From assembly GCA_948890655.1 (NCBI GenBank), contig CAQTYU010000001.1:236013-300012 (forward strand): a DNA stretch of 64,000 nt. Reading direction: 5' to 3'. The position numbers and the translations under genes were made by a program. The notes beneath the pieces are model-generated. The model did no database searches and was not told the origin of the DNA. It saw nothing but the letters and a program-made list of their open reading frames with translations. The DNA comes from Christensenellaceae bacterium (GTDB taxonomy: Bacteria; Bacillota; Clostridia; Christensenellales; Borkfalkiaceae). This document shows positions 9,401 to 17,910 of this stretch, in pieces. Each line of letters starts with the position of its first letter. Position 1 is the stretch's first letter.

Positions 9401-9474
9401 CTTACGCCCTTTAATGCGCTTACCACGCCGCCCGCAACAGGGTAATCTTTTTTAATGTCAACTAATTCTAACAT
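6472..9474 (-). CDS. MacB/FtsX-type ABC transporter, ATPase-permease fusion
   Basis: 1000 aa. An N-terminal ABC ATPase (about 1-225) has Walker A GASGCGKTT, signature LSGGQ, Walker B IVLADEPTGALD and a switch His in MVTHN, the LolD/MacB type. A low-complexity linker (about 225-300) contains the peptide CHSEPLCHSARSQ, which matches translation of a short dispersed repeat. The permease follows: one transmembrane helix (about 315-340), a large extracytoplasmic domain with a Ser/Met/Gly-rich stretch near 770, and three C-terminal helices in an FtsX domain (about 860-1000) ending AASAAAKKDPVVALRTE. Such mechanotransmission transporters export peptides or antibiotics or act on envelope proteins; the substrate is unknown. 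The start is supported by GCGAGGCG upstream. Single gene, own terminator. Confidence 0.92.
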   Translation of the reverse strand: MLELVDIKKDYPVAGGVVSALKGVSIKFRRNELVSILGASGCGKTTLLNIVGGLDKYTSGDLIIEGKSTKEYKDGDWDTYRNHSIGFIFQSYHLIPHQTILQNVELSLLIAGVSKEERRQRAIAALERVGLGDKLKNRPNQLSGGQAQRVAIARALINDPEIVLADEPTGALDSKTSVQIMELLKEISKDRLVIMVTHNPELAEKYSTRIIRLLDGEVVDDSDPYDGEIPAPACHSEPLCHSARSQATVCAPNYNNSDNNGAKRSVSEVEESLPNSEESLPVTDQPAKTNKGKKKKASMSVGMAMSLSLKNLLSKFKRTALVSVAGSIGIIGVSMVLAISSGVNGFIDGMQDDMLSGNPLEITRTAMDFNALMDMGSGTKVKVEKLGDKVYVDSLIETLMGMGSMGVTNNITDAYADYVSKMPSAYYNAVYYDYGLEPANNIYTNYKLDKSDGGEEMSVTGIRQTYSAVLGAVAENSESDAEKQQYKIFSGMIPTVTTFEELPDNYNYVLSQYDIVATYNGKSADLTEEELKDIFCKKDSLIMVINKQATTDLTMGQMGYFTQEEFLAYAERAKELVGDEITEEEANEKYGELLSEYLNGKEYDYFLDNDGSETKFKWYPNDTVYSPATPADGVYIPVEVENPNDPPIKAAEFKYNAYKDGFAADRDKSDDIDLKVKVILQKKKGVSYGCLSSGLYYTNALSRHALETGRESEIVKYMNEHGGSLDGLPYKYHYTYNGVRQDPARPAYVIDSAGSSMMSSMMSSMMGGSSGGSQYDSLKVTPSTVGGGDLPVAFEFYPLDFESKDLVTDYLDKWNDMCERGETYVWTVTNADGTVEERSIQLKEEHKITYTDAVGLIITMVNTMIDIITIALIAFTALSLVVSTVMIGIITYVSVVERIKEIGILRAVGARKKDIKRLFNAETFMIGLAAGLVGIVVTYLISLLLNLVLGVLFGIYTIASLPIWQAFIMVLISVGLTLVSGLIPASAAAKKDPVVALRTE
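8731..8756. repeat. Short dispersed repeat relic inside the ABC gene
   Basis: Resembles the dispersed element ...CGCTTCGNTCAGAATGAC seen at 13041, 21108, 21201, 37825, 48928 and 48974; a second ...CAGAGTGAC follows. It is translated as part of the linker between the ATPase and permease. Confidence 0.5.
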
Positions 9475-9529
9475 AACGCCTCGCTTGCAAATATAAATTT
9501 ATACTTATATCCTATATTCAACGAATATA

Positions 9530-11173
9530 TTATATTTTCCCTTTTAATAATCTTGCTACTGTCCGCGACTTTCCGAGAATTCGCATTATTGTGCATAAGT
9601 CCGGAGAGTTGGGGCTGCCCGTTATGGCAATTCTTAAAATTTCCGCAACGTCGGATACGCTGCCCTTGAAATTTTCGGGGTGCGACTTATATTCGCTCAT
9701 TTCGCTTGCAAAGCCAACTTCGGGCGCGATTGCCTTCACCTTTGCAAACCACTCGGAATTGTCGTCGCCCGTATCGTAGACTGCCGCGAATTTATCCAAA
9801 ACCATGTTGACGGTAGCTTTATCGAACCTGTAAGAATAGTCGGGGTCGAAGGTATCGTCGAAGAAATAGTCGAAAAGGCGTACGCCCTGCTCGGCGCGCT
9901 CTATGTCCTTTCTCCTCTTCTTGCCGCCTATGCCAATTATCAAAGTGAGAATTTTCAGTAAATAGCCGTCTTCCTTAAAATGGGATTTGTCGACTTCGCT
10001 TCCGAACTCGTCGACCCAGCCTTTAAGGAAGGCGTAGCACTCCTCTGCGGAAAGCTTTGAGATTTCGGTTTTCGACACGTCGTTGAGCTTTTCCAAATCG
10101 AACAGCGCACCGCTTTTGCCCATTTTGTCTATTTTGAACTTAAAGTCCTTATAATCGCCGTCGGGATTTTTTAAGGTCCATTCCTCGAAGTTGGAATTCA
10201 GAACGGTCATAAGATATTTAACGACCGCCTGCGGATAGTAGCCAGCCTGCCTGTAATAGTCCAGCGAAAGCTCGGGGTCCTTCCTTTTTGAAAGCTTGCG
10301 CTTCGTGTCACCGTCCATTTTCATAAGCGACGAGGTGTGCGCGTACTTAGGGGGATTGAAGCCTAAAACCTTGTGAAGCTCCAAATGAATGGGCAGGCTG
10401 GAAAGCCATTCCTCACCGCGGATAACGAGCGTGGTGCGCATAAAATGGTCGTCTATTGCGTGGGCAAAGTGATACGTGGGAATGCCGTCAGACTTTAAAA
10501 TAACCACGTCCTGATCGTTTTCTGTCACGGTAATATCGCCCTTTATTGCGTCGCGGAAGGTAATTTTATTATCTATACTACCCTGCGATTTGAGACGGAT
10601 AACGTATGGCTTGCCCGCCTTGATATTGTCGTAAATTTCTTCCTCGGTCAGATTTCTGCACTTTGCGTACTTGCCGTAATAGCCCGTGGTTTCCTTGCTT
10701 TTGGTCTGGCTTGCGCGGACTGCGTCCAACTCTTCCGCGGTGCAAAAACACGGGTAAGCCAAGCCCTCTTCCAAAAGCTTTTTGACGAAGCTTTTATAAA
10801 TTTTTTCGCGTTGGCGCTGATAGTAAGGACCGTAATTATTCAACGAGCTGTTTATCTCCGCGCCCTCGTCGAACCTGATTCCGAAGTATTTCAAAGAACG
10901 GATAACGCTTTCGACCGCGCCGTCAACTTTGCGCTTTTCGTCAGTGTCCTCTATCCTCAGATAGAACACGCCGCCCGTAGTGTGCGCGACCCTTTCGTCC
11001 GCAAGCGCGGAATAGAGGTTGCCCAAATGTATAAAGCCCGTGGGCGAAGGCGCAAGACGGGTTACCTCAACGCCCTTAGGGAGATTGCGGGGAGGATAAA
11101 TTTCTTCGTACTCTTCGGGGGAGAGCAAGTCCCCGTCGGGAATTAACGCGTTTGCAAGTTTTTTCATATTCAT
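9530..11173 (-). CDS. gltX: Glutamyl-tRNA synthetase
   Basis: 547 aa class I aminoacyl-tRNA synthetase that charges tRNA-Glu. It has the HIGH-like HLGN in RLAPSPTGFIHLGN, LRIEDTD, the GEEW/LSSLPIH region and the KMSKS-like KRKLSKRKD. The C-terminal half is the anticodon-binding part. An in-frame GTG lies nine bases further up (11182), but the ATG at 11173 has AGAGGTG six bases ahead and is the better start. The gene overlaps the end of the HTH regulator gene and is cotranscribed with it. Whether it also charges tRNA-Gln (non-discriminating) cannot be read from the sequence. Confidence 0.95.
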   Translation of the reverse strand: MNMKKLANALIPDGDLLSPEEYEEIYPPRNLPKGVEVTRLAPSPTGFIHLGNLYSALADERVAHTTGGVFYLRIEDTDEKRKVDGAVESVIRSLKYFGIRFDEGAEINSSLNNYGPYYQRQREKIYKSFVKKLLEEGLAYPCFCTAEELDAVRASQTKSKETTGYYGKYAKCRNLTEEEIYDNIKAGKPYVIRLKSQGSIDNKITFRDAIKGDITVTENDQDVVILKSDGIPTYHFAHAIDDHFMRTTLVIRGEEWLSSLPIHLELHKVLGFNPPKYAHTSSLMKMDGDTKRKLSKRKDPELSLDYYRQAGYYPQAVVKYLMTVLNSNFEEWTLKNPDGDYKDFKFKIDKMGKSGALFDLEKLNDVSKTEISKLSAEECYAFLKGWVDEFGSEVDKSHFKEDGYLLKILTLIIGIGGKKRRKDIERAEQGVRLFDYFFDDTFDPDYSYRFDKATVNMVLDKFAAVYDTGDDNSEWFAKVKAIAPEVGFASEMSEYKSHPENFKGSVSDVAEILRIAITGSPNSPDLCTIMRILGKSRTVARLLKGKI

Positions 11174-11174
11174 T

Positions 11175-11822
11175 CTATTCACCTCTTTTACGATGAAAAT
11201 TTTTAAAGAGCTTGCCGTGCTTCGATACGTACCAGCGGTATACGAACCACAGGATAAGCAAAACCTCGAACACGGCGGCCACTATATAGATAAAGTAAAT
11301 TTTTATGAATTCGGGGGCGAACACATCCACAAAAACGTGGAAAATGACCGCGCACGACCATACGACGAGAGAGCTTGCCACAGCGTTCGTTAAGCGGTTG
11401 CCCCAAATTGCGGAGAACACTAAAAGCACTATTGCCGTAGGCAGAGGCGCCACCACGAATACGAGATATGAATATTCTTCGGTGGGGTCGATGCAGTAGA
11501 AAATCATAAATATACCCGTTGCGATAAACCACACCAAAAGGGCGGAAAGCGCGGTTATGAAAGCGTGCTTGCCCGTCAAGTGTTTTTTGGGCTGAACGGG
11601 CGTGGCGATTGATTCTTCCCTGACGATATCGTCCACGGTTACTCCGTAAATTCCGGCTATTTTAACGAGAACCCGAATGTCGGGGATTGCCTCTCCCCTT
11701 TCCCACTTGGAAACGGCTTTATCGGAATAGTTGAGCATTTCCGCAAGCTGAAGCTGGGTAAGCTTCGCTTCCGTGCGCAGCTCAACCAAGTTCTTTGCGA
11801 TTACGTCCTTTAAATCTTCCAT
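11175..11822 (-). CDS. XRE-family HTH regulator with a membrane domain
   Basis: 215 aa. Residues 1-65 form a Cro/C1-type helix-turn-helix (LTQLQLAEMLNYSDKAVSKWERGEAIPD), the kind that binds operator DNA. Residues about 85-195 hold four hydrophobic helices, so the DNA-binding domain is tethered to the membrane; a basic tail follows. Membrane-bound XRE regulators of this layout are common in Firmicutes but mostly uncharacterised. The stop overlaps the ribosome site of gltX. No Shine-Dalgarno is seen, and a -10 box sits six bases before the ATG, so the transcript is probably leaderless. Signal and target genes are unknown. Confidence 0.88.
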   Translation of the reverse strand: MEDLKDVIAKNLVELRTEAKLTQLQLAEMLNYSDKAVSKWERGEAIPDIRVLVKIAGIYGVTVDDIVREESIATPVQPKKHLTGKHAFITALSALLVWFIATGIFMIFYCIDPTEEYSYLVFVVAPLPTAIVLLVFSAIWGNRLTNAVASSLVVWSCAVIFHVFVDVFAPEFIKIYFIYIVAAVFEVLLILWFVYRWYVSKHGKLFKNFHRKRGE

Positions 11823-11828
11823 ACCCGT

Positions 11829-11857
11829 ATTTTAGCACTAAGCGGCAAAAAACACAA
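11829..11857 (-). promoter_or_regulatory. Promoter of the HTH-gltX operon, leaderless arrangement
   Basis: On the minus strand TTGTGT (11857-11852), 17-bp spacer, TAAAAT (11834-11829), then six bases to the ATG at 11822. Confidence 0.6.
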
Positions 11858-12065
11858 CAAAAAACGCAACTCTACTGTGAGTAGAGCGTGAAATTTTGGT
11901 AGTAGAATGAGAAAATCATTCGGTATAGCCCGAAAATAAAGCGTGGAGTAATTCGGCGGGCAAATAGGTTGTATTTTTCGGCAAAAGTGCAATAATGTTA
12001 TTATAAATAAAATTTTGCCGTAAGGCTTGCCCGCTGCGCGCGTACGCGGGACGGAGAAATTTGAA

Positions 12066-13010
12066 ATGAATAAATTCGATATATTTACGGATTCGGGTTG
12101 CAACGTTCCAGACGAAATTTCAGAAAAATACGGGATATGTATTATTCCTTATATTTATACGGTGAACGGCGTTGAAAAGCCGTGCTACGAAAAGGGCACG
12201 CCATTTAAAGATTTGGCAAAGGAGTTTTACGCACGGCTACGCGCAGGGACTGAAACGAAAACCTCGCTTATTAGCGAAGCGAGATTCGAGGAATATCTTA
12301 TCCCCTCTTTACAGGCGGGCAGGGACGTTATTCTTTTCACCATTTCCGCAGGAGTGAGCGGAACTAACGCGCAGGCGCTTGCAGCAAAAGCCGAGCTTGA
12401 AAAGAAGTTCCCCGCAAGCAAGGTTTACGTCTTCGATACCGCAAACGCTTCGATGGGCTCGTGCCTGATTGCTTTGAAGGTTGCGGAGCTCAGAGATATG
12501 GGACTGACGGTCGAGGAGTGCGCATCCTGGGTCAAAGAGAACACATACAAGGTAAACAGCTATGTATACGTGGACGATTTGAAGTATTTAAGGAAGGGAG
12601 GCAGAGTTTCCGCCGTTGCCGCGATTGCGGGCACCCTTTTAAACATAAAGCCTGTGCTTTGGGCGAACGACGACACGCCGGCAAAGCTTGCCGTATTTTC
12701 AAAGGAGCGAGGCAAGAAAAAGGCGCTTGCGACAATACTCGACGCCTTTGACAGGAACGTGGAAAACAAGGAAACGCAGACCGTTGCGATCGCGCACGCG
12801 GACTGCGCCGAGGACGCGGAATATTTAAAACAGCAGCTTGAGACGCGCGGCGTTAAAAATATAATTACAGACTATTACGATTTGTGCACGGGCGCGCACG
12901 CAGGTCCCGGCACGGTTGCCCTATTCTTTATGGGTAAAGACAGACGGGCGAAGGTTGCCGAGCCGAAGAAGCTTTTATTTAAAAGCCGAAAACCCGAAAG
13001 CGCGAATTGA
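12066..13010 (+). CDS. DegV family fatty-acid-binding protein
   Basis: 314 aa. DegV (FakB-like) proteins bind a fatty acid and, where known, present it to the FakA kinase for phospholipid synthesis. Family features: the opening FDIFTDSGCNVPDEI, a TSLIS strand, FTISAGVSGTNAQ with the lipid-contacting serine region, VFDTANASMGSC, YVYVDDLKYLRKGGRVS and a C-terminal GPGTVALFFMG. The open frame extends upstream to 12027, but the ATG at 12066 follows ACGGAG at proper spacing and begins the conserved sequence. No fakA is in the window. It ends before the terminator at 13115-13147. Confidence 0.93.
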   Translation: MNKFDIFTDSGCNVPDEISEKYGICIIPYIYTVNGVEKPCYEKGTPFKDLAKEFYARLRAGTETKTSLISEARFEEYLIPSLQAGRDVILFTISAGVSGTNAQALAAKAELEKKFPASKVYVFDTANASMGSCLIALKVAELRDMGLTVEECASWVKENTYKVNSYVYVDDLKYLRKGGRVSAVAAIAGTLLNIKPVLWANDDTPAKLAVFSKERGKKKALATILDAFDRNVENKETQTVAIAHADCAEDAEYLKQQLETRGVKNIITDYYDLCTGAHAGPGTVALFFMGKDRRAKVAEPKKLLFKSRKPESAN

Positions 13011-13040
13011 CGCTTCGTTTTGCGCCGCGGTTATTTGAAA

Positions 13041-13090
13041 GAGATTCCTCGGCTACGCTCGGAATGACAGAAAAGTACACAGAATGACAG
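13041..13090. repeat. Short dispersed repeat, intergenic copy
   Basis: GAGATTCCTCGGCTACGCTC followed by GGAATGACAG, then a second partial AGAATGACAG at 13081. This is the intergenic form of the element also found at 21108, 21201, 37825, 48928 and 48974. Confidence 0.7.
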
Positions 13091-13114
13091 ACAGACGGAT
13101 TGACAATAAAAATG

Positions 13115-13147
13115 AAAACGCCCCGAGCAGTAAGCTCGGGGCGTTTT
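13115..13147. terminator. Bidirectional terminator between degV and the surface operon
   Basis: Perfect 14-bp stem (13115-13128 with 13134-13147, loop AGTAA), AAAA/TTTT at the base, between convergent genes. It closes the minus-strand surface-protein operon. Confidence 0.92.
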
Positions 13148-13164
13148 GTTTTACTTTAACGGTT

Positions 13165-16100
13165 TTACGAAAGCGACTGGATAAGCTGCGCCGCATTCCT
13201 TATATCTTCGTCGGAAGCCGTATAGTACTCCGTTATGCCGCCGCCCGTCAAATCGGTTACGGGTTCGGTACCGAATACAACGCCGTATTTTGCGCCCTCG
13301 GAAGAAAGAACTTCGCAGATTTTATAGCGCAACGCATCGGAAACGCACAGCACGTCAATCTTGTCGGACAGGGTAATTATCGTACCGACATCGAACGCGG
13401 GGACCTCGAACGAAGCTTCGCCGCCACCTATTGCGAGTAACGCGGCGGCAAGGGCTTCAAGCTGTTCCGCGTTTATAACGTAGGTTTCGCCTACGCTGTG
13501 CGACGCCCTGACGTCGAGGACCGCGTCCGCCTTGCCTTCGCCTACGGCAAGCACGCCGCCCTTTGACCTGTTAAGCGTTATAAGCTGGTAGGTTATCCTT
13601 GCGCGCATAATCTCGCTTTGGAAAATTTCGCCGCGCACAGACGTATCCTCCGGAACGTCTATCTGCATATCCTCCGCCTTTATGCCGTTTATATCTTCTA
13701 TTGCGGAGCCGTCGCTGTTTTTAATGTAGGGCTTCATTGCGTTGAACGCGTCGACCAAGCGGCTTAATTCAAGCGGGGTAACGTACTTTTTGCCCGCTAC
13801 CGTTTCCACGACGCCGTCGGGGATAATCAACCCGGGGTGGTCTATAAGCTGTTCGGATAAGGACGCGACGAGAAGATATGATTTTACTTCTCCGCTCTCG
13901 CCGTCGTAGATTAGTCCGCTGACCTGCTGCAAATCGATTTTTTCCACGTCGCCCAATTCAAGGTCGTTGTAAAGGGTTAAAACGGCGTGGATTTCGCTTT
14001 CCCTGTAAACCGCGCGAAGCTCGGTTCTACGGGCGAGCGGGTGGTCGACGAGCGTCTTGTTGTCGGGTCCTTCGATTATATCGGTTACCGCTTTGCTGAT
14101 TATGCCCTGAGCTATTACCGACTTGTAGACTTCGCCGAGGATGTCGACGGTGAGATTTGCCTTGTAGTCGTCAAACGACGTTAGATCGTTGAAATCGGTT
14201 ACGCCGAGTACGTTGACGGCGTTTGAAAGGGCTTGAAGCTCGGACACCTTATAATAGCCGTCAAGCTGCTTTACGTAGGATAATACGGTTGGATCTACGA
14301 CGTTTTTGTCCTTAAAGGTTTCGTCTATCTCCGCGGTTATTTTGCTGCGGAATATTTCAGACGAGTACATAACCTGCAGCTTGGTCTGCGACGCGTTGAC
14401 GGAAGATATATCGTTCAGACTCGTTAAAAGCGCGGATATTTTTTCGCTTACGTCCACGCCGTCGAACGTAAAGTCCGTTTCGGGGTCGCTTATTCCGAGG
14501 ACTTCGTCCAAAGCGTCTATAAGCGCGGGCAGCTCAGCCTTCCAGGGGTTGGTTGAATCGTACTGTTCAAGCTGTTCGGTTGCGCCCATATGATACTTAT
14601 CGAACAACTCTGGAATAACCAGCGTTCGGGTTGCGAGCTCTTCGTCGTTGACGAGAGTTGCGACTATCGACGCGGGAATGATACTGCTTCTTTCGAGAAT
14701 GGATTTATCCTCGGCGATCCGCGCAAGTATTTTTTCTATTACGGTGTGCCCGCCGTTATTCTCCGCGGGGGGCTCGGCAGAGGTTTCTCCGCCATCTCCC
14801 GTATTGCCGCCTGCGTTATCTCCGCCGTCGGGATTTTCTTCGGGAGGCTCTGCGGGGGACTCTTCCTCTTCGTACAAGCCGAGCGCAGAAATTTCGGTGA
14901 ACAGAGCGACAAGCTCTCTTTTCTTTATAAGGCTTTCTATCGAATCGAACTCCAGATACTCGCGGGAGTTTTTGGGAATTACGAGAATGAAGCCGTCGCC
15001 GACTGAAGCTCCGTCGTCAAGTATATAGTGGGAAACGGTGTAGTGCAGCACCCTCGACGCAAAGAAAGTGTCAAGTTCTCCTTCGTTCATATTGCAAATT
15101 TTCTTTATTATACTCGTCGATTCGACGGCGTCAAGAAGGACGTCCGAAATCTTGAACTGCGTGTAGCGCAGCGCGTCGAGAAGATACAAAAGTTCGCCTT
15201 GCTTGCCGTCTACCGTTATCCAACCGTCGATATTGTCAAAGCCGTCGAGATCGATAGGAACGGTTATTATGCTGGTGCCGTATTCCTTTATCTTTTCGGT
15301 AAACATACGGGCGACCGTGCCTTCGAAAATTCTGTTGTCCTGCACCAATGCGTAGAAGTCGTTGTTGTTTATTAAGAAATTATCTATTTCCGTCTTCCAT
15401 GCTTCGGGGTTTTCCTCGTCCATAAAAGGCATAACGAAATCAACGAGCTTAGTCATATTTTCCAAAAGACCGCTAAGCTCCCTCTTGGTTATGAGGTTAA
15501 CGCGGGTATTATCCACCTCTTCAAGCGCGGCTTTGGGCACGTACAGCGTGTTGCCGCCCACCTCTAAAAGCTCAATAGAGATGACCGAACGGAGGATTAC
15601 CGAATCGGTAAGATGCTTTACGAGGGGGTTGGTATTGCCGTTTTCGTCGGGCTCTACCGCCTGCGCGAGGACGTTTAAAATTTCCTCTATGGGGGTGTCG
15701 CCGTCGACGTTTAAAAGTGTATCGATTATTTTTGCGTTGTCGCCGCCGAAGAGAAGCTTTACGCCGTACAGAAGTTGATAGGTTTCGCCGTAAGAGACGA
15801 CGTTGCCGTGTTTATCGTAGGCGTTGCTGAAATTAATCTTATCGGGAATATAGACGTTTTCAGAGAGACCGGTTAACCCATCGTAAATAGTTTTGTAGAC
15901 GAAGTGCGTGGAGAGCGCCCTGCCCATAACGCGGCTTTCGGTTAAAAGACGGCAAATTCCGTCGTACGCGCGCATATTCTCTTGATAGTTTGCATTCTCT
16001 TCATTGAAGAGTATTTTGACTATATCGAGCGCTTCGCCCTCGATTGAGCTTAAATTGTCGTAGAGGAGCGTAACATCGTCGACAACATCCAAAAGTCCGT

Positions 16101-17868
16101 TTATTTCGCCTATCCAGTCTATTCCGTCCGCATTGATTTCCGAATAAGTTACGCCGTCCTCTCCGTCTGCGGTGAGGTACAGGTTTTCAAACAGGCAGTA
16201 CATTCTGCCGAGTACGGGGTTGAACTCCGCCTTTCTTTCCGAACTCAATATGGACAGCTTTTCAATTTCGGGAACTATGCGTTTTACAAGCTGAAGCGTG
16301 TCGCCCGTCTCGTTTCCCGCAAGCACGGAAAGCACCACGTTCAAGACGACTTTGACGTCGTTTTTCGTGATTATATGCTTTACCGTGAGGTAGGGGCGTA
16401 TATTGTTTCCTTCCGCTTCGGTTTTGCCCGTTTCTTCTATGAGGTCGCGCTCGTCGGGGATATTCTCGGTTAAAAATCCCTTTTTGAATATCAGCTTTAT
16501 AAGCTCTCTTTCACCCTCGCCTATATTGTCCTTGGTGAAAGACAACTCGTCGATGCGGTTGACTATCGCGCTGACGAATGACATGGATAAGTTTATTACG
16601 TAGGACTGCTCGTCAAAGTCGTCTATGAGCAAATCGAACTCTTCTTTAAAGCCCGTTTTCGTCATTACCCGAACCACGGTGTCGAAGGCGTTATCCGTGA
16701 CATCACCGCCGACCACGGCGTTGAGCTCGTCGGAGCCGTACTTCATCAAAAGCCCCAAGGTTTCGCGCGCAAAGCCCGTGAATAAAGCCAATTCTTCCCT
16801 GAACTTGACGTTACCGTGAACGTCGAATTCCTCGTCGTTCAACTCGCCCGAAAATATCAGGTCTGCGGCGAAAAGATAATACGGGGTGTCGGTTGCGTCA
16901 GACATAGCGTTCAATATCTTGAATATGCCCTGCGAGCCGTAGCCTTCAATCGAACGGTAAATTTCGTAGAAGAAGTTTATATCGTCGTTGCCAAAGTCGT
17001 AGTCTTCGAGCTTTCCTTCGCCCTTGCCGCCCGCAACCACATAGAACGCGCTGCCGAGGAACGACAGGGACAAAAGCCCGACAGCCACGCCGCGCACGAG
17101 CCCGACAAGCCCGCCGCCAAGAGTATGCTTTTTGTAATTTTTATCGGTTTTGCCGTTCTTGAATTCCAAGATTCTGTTCTTTTTGTACTTGCGCTGCGAA
17201 TAGCACAGGACGTACACGATATACAGAACGAAGTCGACTGTAAAGAAAATAAGGAGCGATATGACGGCAAAGATTATGCGGTACGCCATATCCACGAGGG
17301 TATAAACGTAAGGGGTAATTCCGTCTATGCCAGCCGTAACGCAGATATACTCCGCAAGCACGCCCTTTAAGGTTGCGCATTCCTCTGACACTCCGAGCGC
17401 ACGTTGCAGTGAGCCCTCTCCGCCCATCAGCAGATTGACGAAGTTTAAAGAACCGGCGTCTACGTCCTCCACTCCTATCATAATGAAGAAGAACGCCACG
17501 CACAGCGCACCCGCGCACGTTGCGTGCAGGGCAAGAATAATGCTCTTCCTCAGTCCCCTTCTCAAGCCCCTAAGCGTCGCTATCAAGACGATAAGCACGA
17601 ATAAAACCGTGGGCAACCAAGCTATTGCGAAGGCGATTTGCTCGGTGACGTTCTCCCACAGGATTACCTGCACTGCGAGATAGACGAGGTAAGAAGTCGG
17701 AATTAAGCCTACGAGCACGTAGACGAGGACGCGGAAGAATTTCCGTTTTACGCCCTTTAAGGCGATTATTATCGCGATAAGGAGGATGATTGCGCCGAAA
17801 ACGCCCAGCATTATCCAAGGCGGCATAAAGTTAACCGTGCCGCATAACGCCGCAATTACGTTATTCAT
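13165..17868 (-). CDS. Giant protein with CvpA-like membrane part and a large exported domain
   Basis: 1567 aa, product unknown. About six transmembrane helices lie in residues 15-290. Segments such as RGLRRGLRKSIILAL and LGGGLVGLVRGVAVGLL resemble the colicin V production protein (CvpA) membrane fold. The remaining 1280 residues are soluble, rich in Asp/Glu/Leu/Asn, predicted mainly helical with no motif I recognise, and interrupted by a Pro/Gly/Glu/Asn linker (about 970-1005). It contains several Ile-Ile-Pro-x-(S/G) strand-like phrases (for example LIIPDGVVETVAGKKYV), suggesting degenerate internal repeats. No enzyme signature is visible. It is the last gene of the six-gene surface operon (42 bases after the LRR gene) and may assemble or anchor its partners; that role is inference. 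Confidence 0.82.
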   Translation of the reverse strand: MNNVIAALCGTVNFMPPWIMLGVFGAIILLIAIIIALKGVKRKFFRVLVYVLVGLIPTSYLVYLAVQVILWENVTEQIAFAIAWLPTVLFVLIVLIATLRGLRRGLRKSIILALHATCAGALCVAFFFIMIGVEDVDAGSLNFVNLLMGGEGSLQRALGVSEECATLKGVLAEYICVTAGIDGITPYVYTLVDMAYRIIFAVISLLIFFTVDFVLYIVYVLCYSQRKYKKNRILEFKNGKTDKNYKKHTLGGGLVGLVRGVAVGLLSLSFLGSAFYVVAGGKGEGKLEDYDFGNDDINFFYEIYRSIEGYGSQGIFKILNAMSDATDTPYYLFAADLIFSGELNDEEFDVHGNVKFREELALFTGFARETLGLLMKYGSDELNAVVGGDVTDNAFDTVVRVMTKTGFKEEFDLLIDDFDEQSYVINLSMSFVSAIVNRIDELSFTKDNIGEGERELIKLIFKKGFLTENIPDERDLIEETGKTEAEGNNIRPYLTVKHIITKNDVKVVLNVVLSVLAGNETGDTLQLVKRIVPEIEKLSILSSERKAEFNPVLGRMYCLFENLYLTADGEDGVTYSEINADGIDWIGEINGLLDVVDDVTLLYDNLSSIEGEALDIVKILFNEENANYQENMRAYDGICRLLTESRVMGRALSTHFVYKTIYDGLTGLSENVYIPDKINFSNAYDKHGNVVSYGETYQLLYGVKLLFGGDNAKIIDTLLNVDGDTPIEEILNVLAQAVEPDENGNTNPLVKHLTDSVILRSVISIELLEVGGNTLYVPKAALEEVDNTRVNLITKRELSGLLENMTKLVDFVMPFMDEENPEAWKTEIDNFLINNNDFYALVQDNRIFEGTVARMFTEKIKEYGTSIITVPIDLDGFDNIDGWITVDGKQGELLYLLDALRYTQFKISDVLLDAVESTSIIKKICNMNEGELDTFFASRVLHYTVSHYILDDGASVGDGFILVIPKNSREYLEFDSIESLIKKRELVALFTEISALGLYEEEESPAEPPEENPDGGDNAGGNTGDGGETSAEPPAENNGGHTVIEKILARIAEDKSILERSSIIPASIVATLVNDEELATRTLVIPELFDKYHMGATEQLEQYDSTNPWKAELPALIDALDEVLGISDPETDFTFDGVDVSEKISALLTSLNDISSVNASQTKLQVMYSSEIFRSKITAEIDETFKDKNVVDPTVLSYVKQLDGYYKVSELQALSNAVNVLGVTDFNDLTSFDDYKANLTVDILGEVYKSVIAQGIISKAVTDIIEGPDNKTLVDHPLARRTELRAVYRESEIHAVLTLYNDLELGDVEKIDLQQVSGLIYDGESGEVKSYLLVASLSEQLIDHPGLIIPDGVVETVAGKKYVTPLELSRLVDAFNAMKPYIKNSDGSAIEDINGIKAEDMQIDVPEDTSVRGEIFQSEIMRARITYQLITLNRSKGGVLAVGEGKADAVLDVRASHSVGETYVINAEQLEALAAALLAIGGGEASFEVPAFDVGTIITLSDKIDVLCVSDALRYKICEVLSSEGAKYGVVFGTEPVTDLTGGGITEYYTASDEDIRNAAQLIQSLS

Positions 17869-17910
17869 ATCAATAACCTCCTTTTAAGATTTTTTTGATT
17901 TTCAAATAAG

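Noticed and set aside
11823..12065. Regulatory RNA or extra gene in the gap before degV
   Set aside because: Only A/T-rich promoter-like sequence and a weak GC hairpin in the leader are seen; nothing firm enough to annotate beyond the minus-strand promoter.
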